Positions 1 through 7,454 of a DNA stretch of 20,885 nt are shown here, piece after piece. Both the position numbers and the translations under genes were made by a program. Source of the stretch: a virus; the IMG/VR virus record IMGVR_UViG_3300022752_004162, positions 1-20,885 of that record. The stretch is one strand, 5' to 3'. A model generated the notes under the pieces. That model made no database searches and was not told where the DNA came from. It saw only the letters and a list, made by a program, of their open reading frames with translations. Each line of letters opens with the position of its first letter. Position 1 is the first letter of the stretch.

Positions 1-1138
1 TAATCTTTTCAGGAGCTTTTATTTCCTCCTCCTCTTCGTAGCTTCTCTTTTTATCTTTTTGCTCTCCCTCTTCATAACTTCTCTTTTCATCAATTTTCAT
101 TGGTTCTTCATCATCCTCATCTTTTAATCTTGTCATCATATCCAATGTACAACTCGATATCGTTGTTCGATTCACATCAATACTATTATTGATATATGCC
201 GTACTTCTAGATGGAGTTTTATAAATCTTCTTGATACTTTTCTTTGCCTCATTGAATTCAGGAGAGGTAAACATCTCTCCAGATTCAACACTCTTCAAAG
301 CGCTTGTCATCTTTCCCAAATCAAACATAACTTCCTTTTTCTTGTCTTCGTCCAAAGTTAAACCCTGTAACTGTTTTTCCAACTCTTCTTGACGCTCTCT
401 AATCATTTTTAAAACATCTGCCTCGTCGGCTGCCTTTAAACAGATAGACATCATGTAGAACTGAAATGCTTGGAGTTCGTCAAGAACAAAGTACATACCG
501 TTTGTTTCTTTGCTGATTTCGTTGTAAAACTTGATGGCGTGTCTATTTCTATCAGCTTGAGCGTGACAACTGAATATGGTAACTTTCTCCTCTTTGAGTT
601 TTTTAACCTCTTCTTTCCAGTCGATATGGAGAATTTTGTCAAATCCAGGAATCTTTTTGTTCATGATATAACCTTTATCATGTGGACTCTCATCACCCAT
701 GATGACAAGAATTTTAACATCAGCTTTCCAGCTCATTTTCGTTGCTACGTGAAGAGCAAATTCGTAGCATTCAGGAGCGTCTCCGCCACCAGTGTCTTTG
801 CTTTCAAGAATGAAATTTTTTACTTGTTCTTGGTCTTTTGTGAGATCGAGTTTCCAGAGCATTTTAGGATAGTCGCAGTAGTCACCGTGAGCAATGATTC
901 CGATTCTGATTCCGTCGATCTCTTTGAAGAGCTTGTCAACAGTTTCAGAGAGATTCTTTCTGAGGGAGGAGATGACACTTCTCATTGATCCAGTGGTATC
1001 GAAGGAGAAGACAAGGTCGCAAAGAAAGGGTTCACTTCCTTGAGAGGATTGACAATCAATGATGGGATCGGAGTCGATATCCATAGACTCAAAAGTTGTT
1101 GGCGAAAACATTTTTCTAGGTGAAAAGAAAGCTTCCAT
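1..1138 (-). CDS. von Willebrand factor A (vWA) domain protein, 3' end beyond window
   Basis: Translating the minus strand from the ATG at 1138 gives an open frame of about 379 codons that leaves the window at its left edge, so the C-terminus is missing. A vWA domain is visible. The metal-site loop is FDTTGSM (D47, T49-S51), followed by TGGGDAPE at about residues 116-123 and GDESPH at about 148-153. This combination resembles vWA domains of the alpha-kinase-associated (VwkA-like) type, but no kinase domain is seen in the visible part. After about residue 230 the protein becomes charged, with acidic and lysine-rich repeats around KRSYEE near the left edge. The start lies 27 nt from an ATAAACTGAGT promoter-like motif and is divergent from the 1183 gene. 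vWA domains bind protein partners through Mg2+; the partner here is unknown. Confidence 0.85.
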   Translation of the reverse strand, partial: MEAFFSPRKMFSPTTFESMDIDSDPIIDCQSSQGSEPFLCDLVFSFDTTGSMRSVISSLRKNLSETVDKLFKEIDGIRIGIIAHGDYCDYPKMLWKLDLTKDQEQVKNFILESKDTGGGDAPECYEFALHVATKMSWKADVKILVIMGDESPHDKGYIMNKKIPGFDKILHIDWKEEVKKLKEEKVTIFSCHAQADRNRHAIKFYNEISKETNGMYFVLDELQAFQFYMMSICLKAADEADVLKMIRERQEELEKQLQGLTLDEDKKKEVMFDLGKMTSALKSVESGEMFTSPEFNEAKKSIKKIYKTPSRSTAYINNSIDVNRTTISSCTLDMMTRLKDEDDEEPMKIDEKRSYEEGEQKDKKRSYEEEEEIKAPEKI

Positions 1139-1165
1139 TTATGAGTAAAAGTGATTTAAATAGAA

Positions 1166-1176
1166 ACTCAGTTTAT
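1166..1176 (-). promoter_or_regulatory. ATAAAYTGATT promoter-like motif upstream of the vWA gene
   Basis: On the minus strand this reads ATAAACTGAGT, one mismatch from the motif shared by several genes in this window. It lies 27 nt before the ATG at 1138. The 44-nt gap between two divergent starts must serve both genes. Confidence 0.5.
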
Positions 1177-1182
1177 AGATAA

Positions 1183-1815
1183 ATGAAGATAAGGTTATTG
1201 GTAAATTGTGAGACTTGTAAGTCTTATGAGTTTAGGATAAAAGAGTTTTGGATAAAAGATTTGTGGTGTAAAAATGAGTATGCGTTGGGAGTGTGGAGTC
1301 AGCACTTAAATCCAAATGGGTGGACAAAAGTTCGACACGTGTATGGAAATGTGTTTTCAAATGCGCAGGGAATGTTGATGTATCCGTATGGTTTGAGTCA
1401 ATACAGTTCTCAGGTATGTTTTAGAAGGATAAGATGTCATAAGTGTCAGCATCCAGAAGTGAAGAATATGAAAGATGTTAGTTTTTTGGATGTGTCTAAT
1501 GCTGTGAAGAAAGTAATGAGGGAAAAAACTCAATATTTGTGGGAGGATTTGGATAGACCAATGACTTTTTTGGATATAAAACAAAAAGTGGAAGAATATT
1601 TTAGAGAAAAATTGAATGATAAGACGTTTGGATTGGATGAGGCTAGATTAAAGAAGGTATTAAAAAACTTAGTGTCAAGAGATCAGATTAAGGTACATTA
1701 TGGAAGTATGTTGTACAGGTTGTCTTCAAATGTGGTTTTAGAGGAGGAGTTGAGTGAGGATGACAAGTATAAGATTAAAAGAAATATTGAGAAGATAAAG
1801 AAGATATTTGGTTAA
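1183..1815 (+). CDS. Hypothetical protein with two CxxC pairs and a possible winged-helix C-terminus
   Basis: This 210-aa protein is not recognised. Two cysteine pairs, C9/C12 and C85/C88, could form one zinc site. The region of about residues 150-185 (ARLKKVLKNLVSRDQIKVHY and following) has the helix-turn-helix plus strand pattern of a winged-helix fold, and the C-terminus is a lysine-rich helix. Together these suggest a nucleic-acid-binding protein, which is inference only. It is divergent from the vWA gene with a 44-nt gap and convergent with RPB1, sharing a palindrome between the two stop codons. Coding-strand codons are G-rich with many TTG leucines. Confidence 0.75.
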   Translation: MKIRLLVNCETCKSYEFRIKEFWIKDLWCKNEYALGVWSQHLNPNGWTKVRHVYGNVFSNAQGMLMYPYGLSQYSSQVCFRRIRCHKCQHPEVKNMKDVSFLDVSNAVKKVMREKTQYLWEDLDRPMTFLDIKQKVEEYFREKLNDKTFGLDEARLKKVLKNLVSRDQIKVHYGSMLYRLSSNVVLEEELSEDDKYKIKRNIEKIKKIFG

Positions 1816-1820
1816 AACAA

Positions 1821-1850
1821 TTTAATATTACTTTTACAAGTAATATTAAA
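1821..1850. terminator. Palindromic 3'-end hairpin shared by two convergent genes
   Basis: A perfect 13-bp stem (1821-1833 with 1838-1850) closes a TTAC loop. It sits 5 nt after the stop of the 1183 gene and 2 nt after the RPB1 stop on the other strand. Such AT-rich palindromes mark transcript ends and polyadenylation sites in mimivirus and other giant viruses. Its position directly after RPB1 supports 1853 as the true end of that gene. Confidence 0.8.
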
Positions 1851-1852
1851 CT

Positions 1853-3404
1853 TTATAATCTTTCAACGACGTCGTTAAATTCGAGATCGTTGTTAAACTT
1901 TTCAGCGATATGTTTGATATCGCAGAAGGAGAGACCGTTAGAGGTTTTGATGAGTTTGGAAGCATCAAAGTTGTCTTCTCCGTACATGAATTGTATAACA
2001 GTGTCATTAGCGTTGGTAACAACGTTGGAATATCCGAAACGTAAGTCTTCTACCATTTTAATCATACGCCTTTGGGTGTACCCTGTCACACTCGTTTTCA
2101 CAGCTGTATCAATTAAACCTTCTCTACCACCCGCACAGTGGAAGAAAAATTCTTGCGGATTGAGTCCTTGAAAGTAAGAGTGGCTCACAAACCCCCTTGA
2201 CTCAAACATCTTTCTTAAATGTGGAATTGGATCAACTGTTTCATCTCTTAGCAATTTCTCATCTATTCTATCGCAATATTTTGTTAAGTGAGATGTTTTC
2301 TTGTAGTGTGGAAGTGTTCTTCCGCCATAATGTTTTTGAATTCTCTCACCGCTAATATTTTGTTGTCCAACCGCTCCAGTAATCTGAGTGATGTTAAAGT
2401 CGTTACCTTTTGCTCCAGAAATAACCACTGAAACAATGTTGTTATCATCGTCAAGAGCTTGCTTGGAGAGTTTTTGACCAATGCTTGTAGCTTTGTTCAA
2501 GATATTTGTGATTCTGCCTTCAAAGATATCATCGTCTTTTTCATTTTTCATGACAGAGATTGATTCTAAAAAGCATTTGTTCATTTCTTCTTCAACAACA
2601 TCTGTGTTTTTTGGTATACAATCTTTGAGTGAGATTGTAAATCCATAATGGATAAGCCAGTCACAGATTAAGATTTGATAGTTGGTAACAAAATCGCAAG
2701 CTACTTGATATCCATAATCTTTTGAGATATAGTGGATGAGAGAGCCACTAGAGCTACCAATGGCAACTTTGCTGAGAGTACCGCTGAGAAGGACGCCTCT
2801 GATAACGACGATATCTTTCTTGTCAGGAGAGAGACCATTTTTACAAGAGTATTCAAAGTCGTTAGGAAGAAGCATGGAGAAGAGGGAGTGGCCATTGAAG
2901 ATGATTTCGTCGTAAACGATTTGGTCAGCAATTTGATCAACTTCAAGTTTAAGGGTTGCGATTTGGTCTTTGAGAAGGTTGAATTCTTCTTTTTTAGACT
3001 TTTTGAGATCAGCAGGGAGAGATTTGAAGGTTTCTTTGATGAGATCTTTTTTGGAGGTAAGATCTAAAATTTGGGATTGGATGTGAGAGGTTTGTTTAAT
3101 GATTTCTTTTTCAAGATTCTTTTTTTCGATGTCGTAAAGACCGGTCCATTTATAGACTTTGACAATATGTTCAAGTTTTTGTGTGATATCTTTGAGAACA
3201 AGATATTCAGAGGTCATACAATCGAAAAAGACATGTTTTGGGATTTTAACTCTACCATAAGTAAGTTTATAGCCTCCTGTCATAGAATCTTGTTTTAAGC
3301 TGAGAAGAGGCTTAGAGTCTTGTGAACTCATAAAATTATCTACTGTATTTAAAATAGTTGCGCATTCAGCTTTAGTGAGCTCAGAATGCGCGAGCCATAA
3401 ATTC
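1853..3404 (-). CDS. RPB1: DNA-directed RNA polymerase subunit RPB1, exon 3 (up to bridge helix)
   Basis: This exon encodes residues 566-1082 of RPB1, the largest subunit of the viral DNA-dependent RNA polymerase. It starts inside the Met codon of DGDEMN at 3404, upstream of the first in-frame ATG at 3331, because the frame above that ATG reads the RPB1-like NLWLAHSELTKAE. It continues with SSQDSKPLLSLKQD and the pore region LFSMLLPNDFEY. A coiled-coil insertion of about 75 residues (roughly 656-730) lies between these blocks. The bridge helix begins near residue 980 (QEFFFHCAGGREGLIDTAVK). The protein then stops about 40 residues after YGED, so trigger loop, jaw and C-terminal repeat are absent. 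Splice joining of 1692+5+1552 nt gives exactly 1083 codons including stop. Confidence 0.93.
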
Positions 3405-3869
3405 CGTTACTACCTTATGTTTCCATAAGGACTAGACTATACCTTAAGCACGTTTCAAAGAAGCGTACCGATCACCTTTAAGTCGTTGAAGGCTTCGTAT
3501 GGCAATTTTCTTCAAGCGTCGAAGAAGATCGCGTTAACGATTCCCTGCGGATAATCCAATCTCTAAAGTTTTTACCACTCACAATCTCCGATTGTTCGGA
3601 ACATAGTGATTCTCCTAGGTCATTACCCCGGCCACTTTCACCTTTCGGATAAAGCTTGGTATTTAGAGCTCTAAGGACTTCCCCGCAATTGAGTGATCTT
3701 GCCGATTTATTAAAGGATCTGAATGGATCCGTTGCGCCTTAGGCGCTTGATTAAATCGACTAGCAAGTTATATATTTCTGATAATATAGAAAACGAGAGT
3801 TTACAATGTTTCCCTAAGTAAGCACATCTCGTAGCTTACTTAGCATCTTGCTGTTTGAGACTTTATTTA
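3405..3869 (-). mobile_element. Group I intron B of RPB1 (no ORF)
   Basis: This 465-nt intron separates the 5-nt exon 2 from exon 3. P1 forms between the exon end GAGAT and an internal guide GTCTC at 3857-3861, with a U.G pair at the splice site. On the minus strand the conserved group I blocks can be read in order: AATTGCGGGGAA (P), ATCCGCAGGG (Q), TTCAACGACT (R) and AAGGTATAGTC (S). A CTTATG-GAAA-CATAAG hairpin (P9) follows, and the intron ends in G at 3405. It shares long stretches with intron A (CAGCAAG after the guide, AACTTGCTAGTC, CTTAGAGCT), so the two are close relatives. No endonuclease gene is present. Confidence 0.85.
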
Positions 3870-3874
3870 ATCTC
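3870..3874 (-). CDS. RPB1: RPB1 exon 2, a 5-nt microexon (GAGAT)
   Basis: The five bases GAGAT are the only sequence left between the 3' end of intron A (ending ATTACG) and the 5' end of intron B. Joining exon 1 (GATGGAGAT), GAGAT and exon 3 (GAATTTATGG) gives D-G-D-E-M-N-L-W, the RPB1 consensus after the catalytic aspartates, and keeps the frame. Omitting it loses the Glu, shifts the frame and gives a stop after eight codons. The assignment rests on P1 pairings for both introns and on the protein consensus. Confidence 0.82.
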
Positions 3875-4350
3875 CGTAATTACCTTTATTTTCACAAAGG
3901 GATGGACTGTATCTTAAGCACATTTCCGTACCGACCTCCGTTCAGTCTCTGAACGTTTCACCTTCTTCTGAAGAAGGAGACTTCGCTGCGGATTTCCCAA
4001 TCTTAATCATTTTTACGATACGTCAAGTTTTTCTCTTGACCCACACACACATTCAATTTATAAATAATAATGACGAGATAGTGTACTATGATCATTACGC
4101 AGTAAGCGTGGGATCTTTCATTAATTATTTCTAAATCTTCTATACATGTTTCGTAGATTAAGCTCTAAGGGGGTTCCCGAACAATTTGAAGGTCTTGCCT
4201 TATAAAACCCGTAGTAATATAAGACTAGCAAGTTATATACAATATTTATAAGTATGGCTAAATCTTACAAATAAAGGTAGAATTTACACTATTAACCCTA
4301 TACATTTATTCTACAACTGTAAAGGTAGCTTGCTGTTGAAGACAAGATGA

Positions 4351-5418
4351 TTAGTCTATAAAGATTAGTTCTGCGAATTTAGTTTTTCTTTGATTTATAT
4401 TTCGCAAATTTATGGTTTCTATTGTTGTCAACTCTTTTAATTTATTTACAAATTCTTCTGCTTGATTATAAGCATCTTTTATATCTACTGTTTTTCCACC
4501 AAAAGAATATCTTATGTTTTTACTTTTATCTCCTGATAAAATTATGAGATATGTCATAAGTCCTCTATCTCTATATTCAGTGACCATACCAGATACATTC
4601 TTAAATTTAAATTTAGAAGCTTCGTCAAGTCTAGTTTGATATTTATAAACATTGATATCTAAACTATTTTTATCAATAATAGATTTTGCTCTTGGATCAA
4701 TAAAAGGAGCATCTTTTAATGTTTCAGCAATTGATATCACATATTTTAATAATTTAGCCGGATGATCTTTTATATACCAACTAGTTCTGTATAAATTTCT
4801 TTCGTTTTTTAATTTAACTATCATTCTAATTTGATCTGGATTTCCATGCGAGTTAATAATTCTTAATTCTACTTTTTCTATATCTTTTTCAGCATAAAAG
4901 TCTAAAACACTGGATTGACTTACACATTTTTGTATAGCTCTATCTTTTGATGTTGTATTTTTATTCATTGTTGGTATGTCATTTAAAAGATTAAGACGAA
5001 CCATGAAAATATATTTTGTAAAACAAGTACTATTTACCCATTTAACTTTATTGTATCCATTAGGTTCTGCTGTATCTAACTCAACGATGGCATTAAACTC
5101 AGCCATATTTAGTGTATGAATTTCTTCTATCGGTACAGTTTTATAAATTGATATATCAAAATTTTCTTTTCCAAATTCTTTTATATCATTATAAAATGAA
5201 GAATCTCGTACGTTTAATTGTGAAAGATGTCTCTTCCATCTATCTTTTATACCTGTCATTACCCAACCATCTCTGACACAATAAAAATGCGATAAAGTCT
5301 GTCCAATATAGACTTTATTGTTTACGCTATTAGTAATTTTGTAAACAATTCCTTTAGCTGTTGCTAAGATATCTTCTGGAATTTCTGGGATTGGTTTATC
5401 TTTATAGTAAGTTGACAT
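4351..5418 (-). CDS. GIY-YIG homing endonuclease in RPB1 intron A
   Basis: This 355-aa protein carries an N-terminal GIY-YIG nuclease domain: GIVY at residues 23-26, VYIGQ at 36-40, an arginine-bearing helix (DRWKRHL) and the catalytic glutamate in NMAEFNAI, followed by PNGYN. The remaining C-terminal part is lysine-rich and probably binds the target DNA. Such enzymes cut intron-free alleles and promote intron homing. The ORF is free-standing on the same strand as RPB1. Its stop codon is 1 nt before the P10/guide segment of the intron, and its own promoter-like motif overlaps the 5' splice junction. It appears intact. Confidence 0.92.
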   Translation of the reverse strand: MSTYYKDKPIPEIPEDILATAKGIVYKITNSVNNKVYIGQTLSHFYCVRDGWVMTGIKDRWKRHLSQLNVRDSSFYNDIKEFGKENFDISIYKTVPIEEIHTLNMAEFNAIVELDTAEPNGYNKVKWVNSTCFTKYIFMVRLNLLNDIPTMNKNTTSKDRAIQKCVSQSSVLDFYAEKDIEKVELRIINSHGNPDQIRMIVKLKNERNLYRTSWYIKDHPAKLLKYVISIAETLKDAPFIDPRAKSIIDKNSLDINVYKYQTRLDEASKFKFKNVSGMVTEYRDRGLMTYLIILSGDKSKNIRYSFGGKTVDIKDAYNQAEEFVNKLKELTTIETINLRNINQRKTKFAELIFID

Positions 5419-5467
5419 TATATATGTTAAAAGCTAATCTTTAAATCCTTATTGTAATGTGGATTAT

Positions 5468-5478
5468 AATCAGTTTAT
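5468..5478 (-). promoter_or_regulatory. Promoter-like motif forming the first 11 nt of intron A
   Basis: On the minus strand the intron opens with ATAAACTGATT, an exact match to the motif before RPB1, RNase III and the 61-aa ORF. The endonuclease ATG follows after 49 nt. This suggests the endonuclease can be transcribed independently of RPB1. Confidence 0.55.
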
Positions 5479-7170
5479 ATCTCCATCAAAATCTGCGTTA
5501 AACGAAGCTGTTGAAGCCAAGCTAAATCTTAACGTTTTTCCTGGAAGGATCTTTATTCTTTTCGCTCTCATTGACCCTTTCCACAATGTTGGTTGACGAT
5601 TGAATACACACAAATCACCATTCTGTAACTGACGCTCTATGATATCCCCTTCCTTCAACTCTACATGCTTACGGCGCGGTTGCTTCTCATACGCATTCGG
5701 AACCAACTTTCCATTTCTATACACCGCATCTCCTTGCTGTAAAACTATCTTCTTTCCTGGGATGTCTATCTGCGGAACTTCAAACTTCATAGCCCCTCTA
5801 AACACCACATCTCCCGGCTCCAACTTAAATCCCTGCGTCCACAACACAACCTTCGCACTCTTTATCACCTCATCGCGTATTATAAAATTCACCTTTCCGT
5901 CATCCAACAACTTCTTACACTTCTCCATATTCAAACTATTCACTCTGATCGGATATGTCAACGTCTTTGCCATCTCCTCTGGAACAACCAACTCCTCCAC
6001 CTTACAATACACCTCTGGACCTATCACAGTTCTTCCACAAAACTCTGAACGCTTACCTTGAATATTTTGCCTTATTCTTCCTTGCTTGCCTGATATACGC
6101 TTCTTAAAACACTTTAGCGCCCTCTTACCCTGCGTATCTCTTGCCTTTCCTTTATTATTGTCCATAAGTGTTTTGATGTGAAACATCAACCTATCAATCT
6201 CATCTAACCTTGTCTTTTCCTTGCTTTCATTCTCAATCTTCTTATTTGTCTTCAATATGTCAATATACTTGTATGTCAAGTCATCATGCATGTTCTCTCC
6301 GTCATCAGACTTTACAAACGGTCTCACACACGGTGGTACAACCAATAAATTAGTTATCATCAAACGAATCGGATGAATTATCTCAGAATCAAATCCCAAC
6401 AAGTTTATATCATCTGGTCGAATATTACTAAATATATCATATATATCATCATATCTCAACGGTATCTTACTATCTCTTACCTCCATCATATACTTGTCAT
6501 CCTGACAACTGTATATCGGAGGAACCGTCTCACAATACGGACAAACCTTCACATTATTCGCTATAAAGTTGTAAATAGCCTTGTACTTATTCTCTCCTCT
6601 GTACTTGTTAAAGTTAAGAAGAAAAATCTTTTCCTTTGTCATCATCAATCTGTGACACTTGTTACAAAAGATATTCAAATACTCTATTATTGTCTTGCTT
6701 CTCAACGGATGCGGAATCTTCGCATTTAGTTTTATAAACCCAAAATGACCTGGACAATCCTTACAATTATTATCACATGTCTCGCATATCTCATTGTTAT
6801 CTAATGGCCCCATTCGTAAATCATACAAACTATTAGGACCTCCTAGCTTTGTTTCCTTGATTTCTACAACACAATACTCCTCAATTTCTTCTTCGCTAAA
6901 AAAGTTAAACTGTACATGATCAACATCTTTATAATACACCTTAACTTCTTCTTCCTCTTCCTCTTCATACGGCTCCTGCTCTTTTATGATGTCGCTTTTA
7001 AAAACACTTTGCGGTTCCTGTTCCATCTTTTGCTTCAAAGCACTCTTCTCAATGACAGAAGTGATTTTTCTCCTGATTGGATCAATATGCTTCTGAGGCA
7101 TAATAACAGGAGATCTGGCACGAGTTTGGCCAGTTTTCTTGTCTTTATTGAAAACCACTTTTTGACTCAT
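5479..7170 (-). CDS. RPB1: DNA-directed RNA polymerase subunit RPB1, exon 1 (N-terminus to NADFDGD)
   Basis: Exon 1 encodes residues 1-564 of RPB1. The N-terminus is an extension of about 80 residues with a run of seven or more glutamates near residue 70. The clamp zinc motifs follow: CETCDNNCKDCPGHFGFIKL, FCNKCHR and VCPYC. The region GKQGRIRQNIQGKRSEFCGR and VIGPE marks the polymerase core, and FNRQPTLWKGSM precedes NADFDGD, whose three aspartates hold the catalytic Mg2+. Reading through the splice site adds only I-N before a TGA stop, so splicing is required for full-length protein. The start at 7170 is 29 nt after an ATAAACTGATT motif. Across exons the protein is 1082 aa, shorter than typical RPB1. 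Confidence 0.95.
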
Positions 7171-7199
7171 TTGTTATATAAACAAGGTTTGAATGCTTA

Positions 7200-7210
7200 A
7201 ATCAGTTTAT
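7200..7210 (-). promoter_or_regulatory. ATAAACTGATT promoter-like motif upstream of RPB1
   Basis: An exact minus-strand match to the shared motif, 29 nt before the RPB1 ATG. It overlaps the arm of the palindrome at 7205-7234 that ends the upstream 61-aa gene. Confidence 0.55.
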
Positions 7211-7234
7211 GACTCGCAAATACGAGTTATAAAC
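7205..7234 (-). terminator. Palindromic hairpin after the 61-aa gene
   Basis: A 12-bp stem (7205-7216 with 7223-7234) with a single non-Watson-Crick position closes a 6-nt loop. It overlaps the stop codon of the 61-aa ORF and contains part of the RPB1 promoter-like motif. It probably marks the 3' end of the upstream transcript. Confidence 0.6.
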
Positions 7235-7412
7235 TTTGTTTTATTACTTCGAGATCTATTTTTTTAGCGTAAAAATTATCAGATCCTGTTATTTTCATTA
7301 AGAGATCCTTATTAATTTGATCTTTTGTATCACGTTCTTGGATTGTGACAATTCTTATTCCTGTATTAATGATAGGACTTTTTGGATCTTGTGAGTGTGT
7401 ATTGTTGAACAT
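7227..7412 (-). CDS. Small hypothetical protein (61 aa)
   Basis: A short ORF with no recognised domain. It is lysine- and isoleucine-rich with the composition of a soluble protein. It is likely a real gene: an exact ATAAACTGATT motif lies 28 nt before its ATG, a palindromic hairpin covers its stop, and it fills the gap between two large genes on the same strand. Confidence 0.55.
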   Translation of the reverse strand: MFNNTHSQDPKSPIINTGIRIVTIQERDTKDQINKDLLMKITGSDNFYAKKIDLEVIKQSL

Positions 7413-7440
7413 TTATAAATAAATAGCATATTTTTATTTT

Positions 7441-7451
7441 AATCAGTTTAT
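7441..7451 (-). promoter_or_regulatory. ATAAACTGATT promoter-like motif upstream of the 61-aa gene
   Basis: An exact minus-strand match, 28 nt before the ATG at 7412 and 3 nt beyond the primase-helicase stop codon. Confidence 0.5.
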
Positions 7452-7454
7452 TCT

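Larger units (their letters stand above)
3875..5478 (-). mobile_element. Group I intron A of RPB1 carrying a GIY-YIG endonuclease
   Basis: This 1604-nt intron begins directly after the NADFDGD codons. The exon end GGAGAT pairs with a guide GTCTTC at 4338-4343 (one inner G.U, and a U.G at the splice site). The guide lies downstream of the endonuclease gene, so the whole ORF sits in the P1 loop. P10 is CATCTT (4344-4349) pairing with the downstream exon GAGATG. The core (3875-4337, about 460 nt) carries P-like AATTGTTCGGGAA, Q ATCCGCAGCG, R GTTCAGAGACT and S AAGATACAGTCC blocks, then a CCTTT/AAAGG P9 hairpin. The intron ends in G at 3875. Without the ORF and its P1 loop it would be about the size of intron B. 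Confidence 0.85.

Noticed and set aside
470-988. A 172-aa plus-strand open frame
   Set aside because: It is antisense to the vWA gene, whose minus-strand translation shows clear DTTGSM and TGGGDAPE motifs; the plus-strand product has no family features.
5470-5478. RPB1 exon 1 ending naturally as NADFDGDIN followed by a stop
   Set aside because: The conserved E-M-N-L-W continuation is found downstream after splicing, and the guide GTCTTC pairs with the exon end GGAGAT.
3405-5478. A single large or nested intron (twintron) instead of two tandem introns
   Set aside because: Each half has its own P, Q, R and S blocks, its own guide and its own ACG 3' end, and a single excision would lose the Glu codon and shift the frame.
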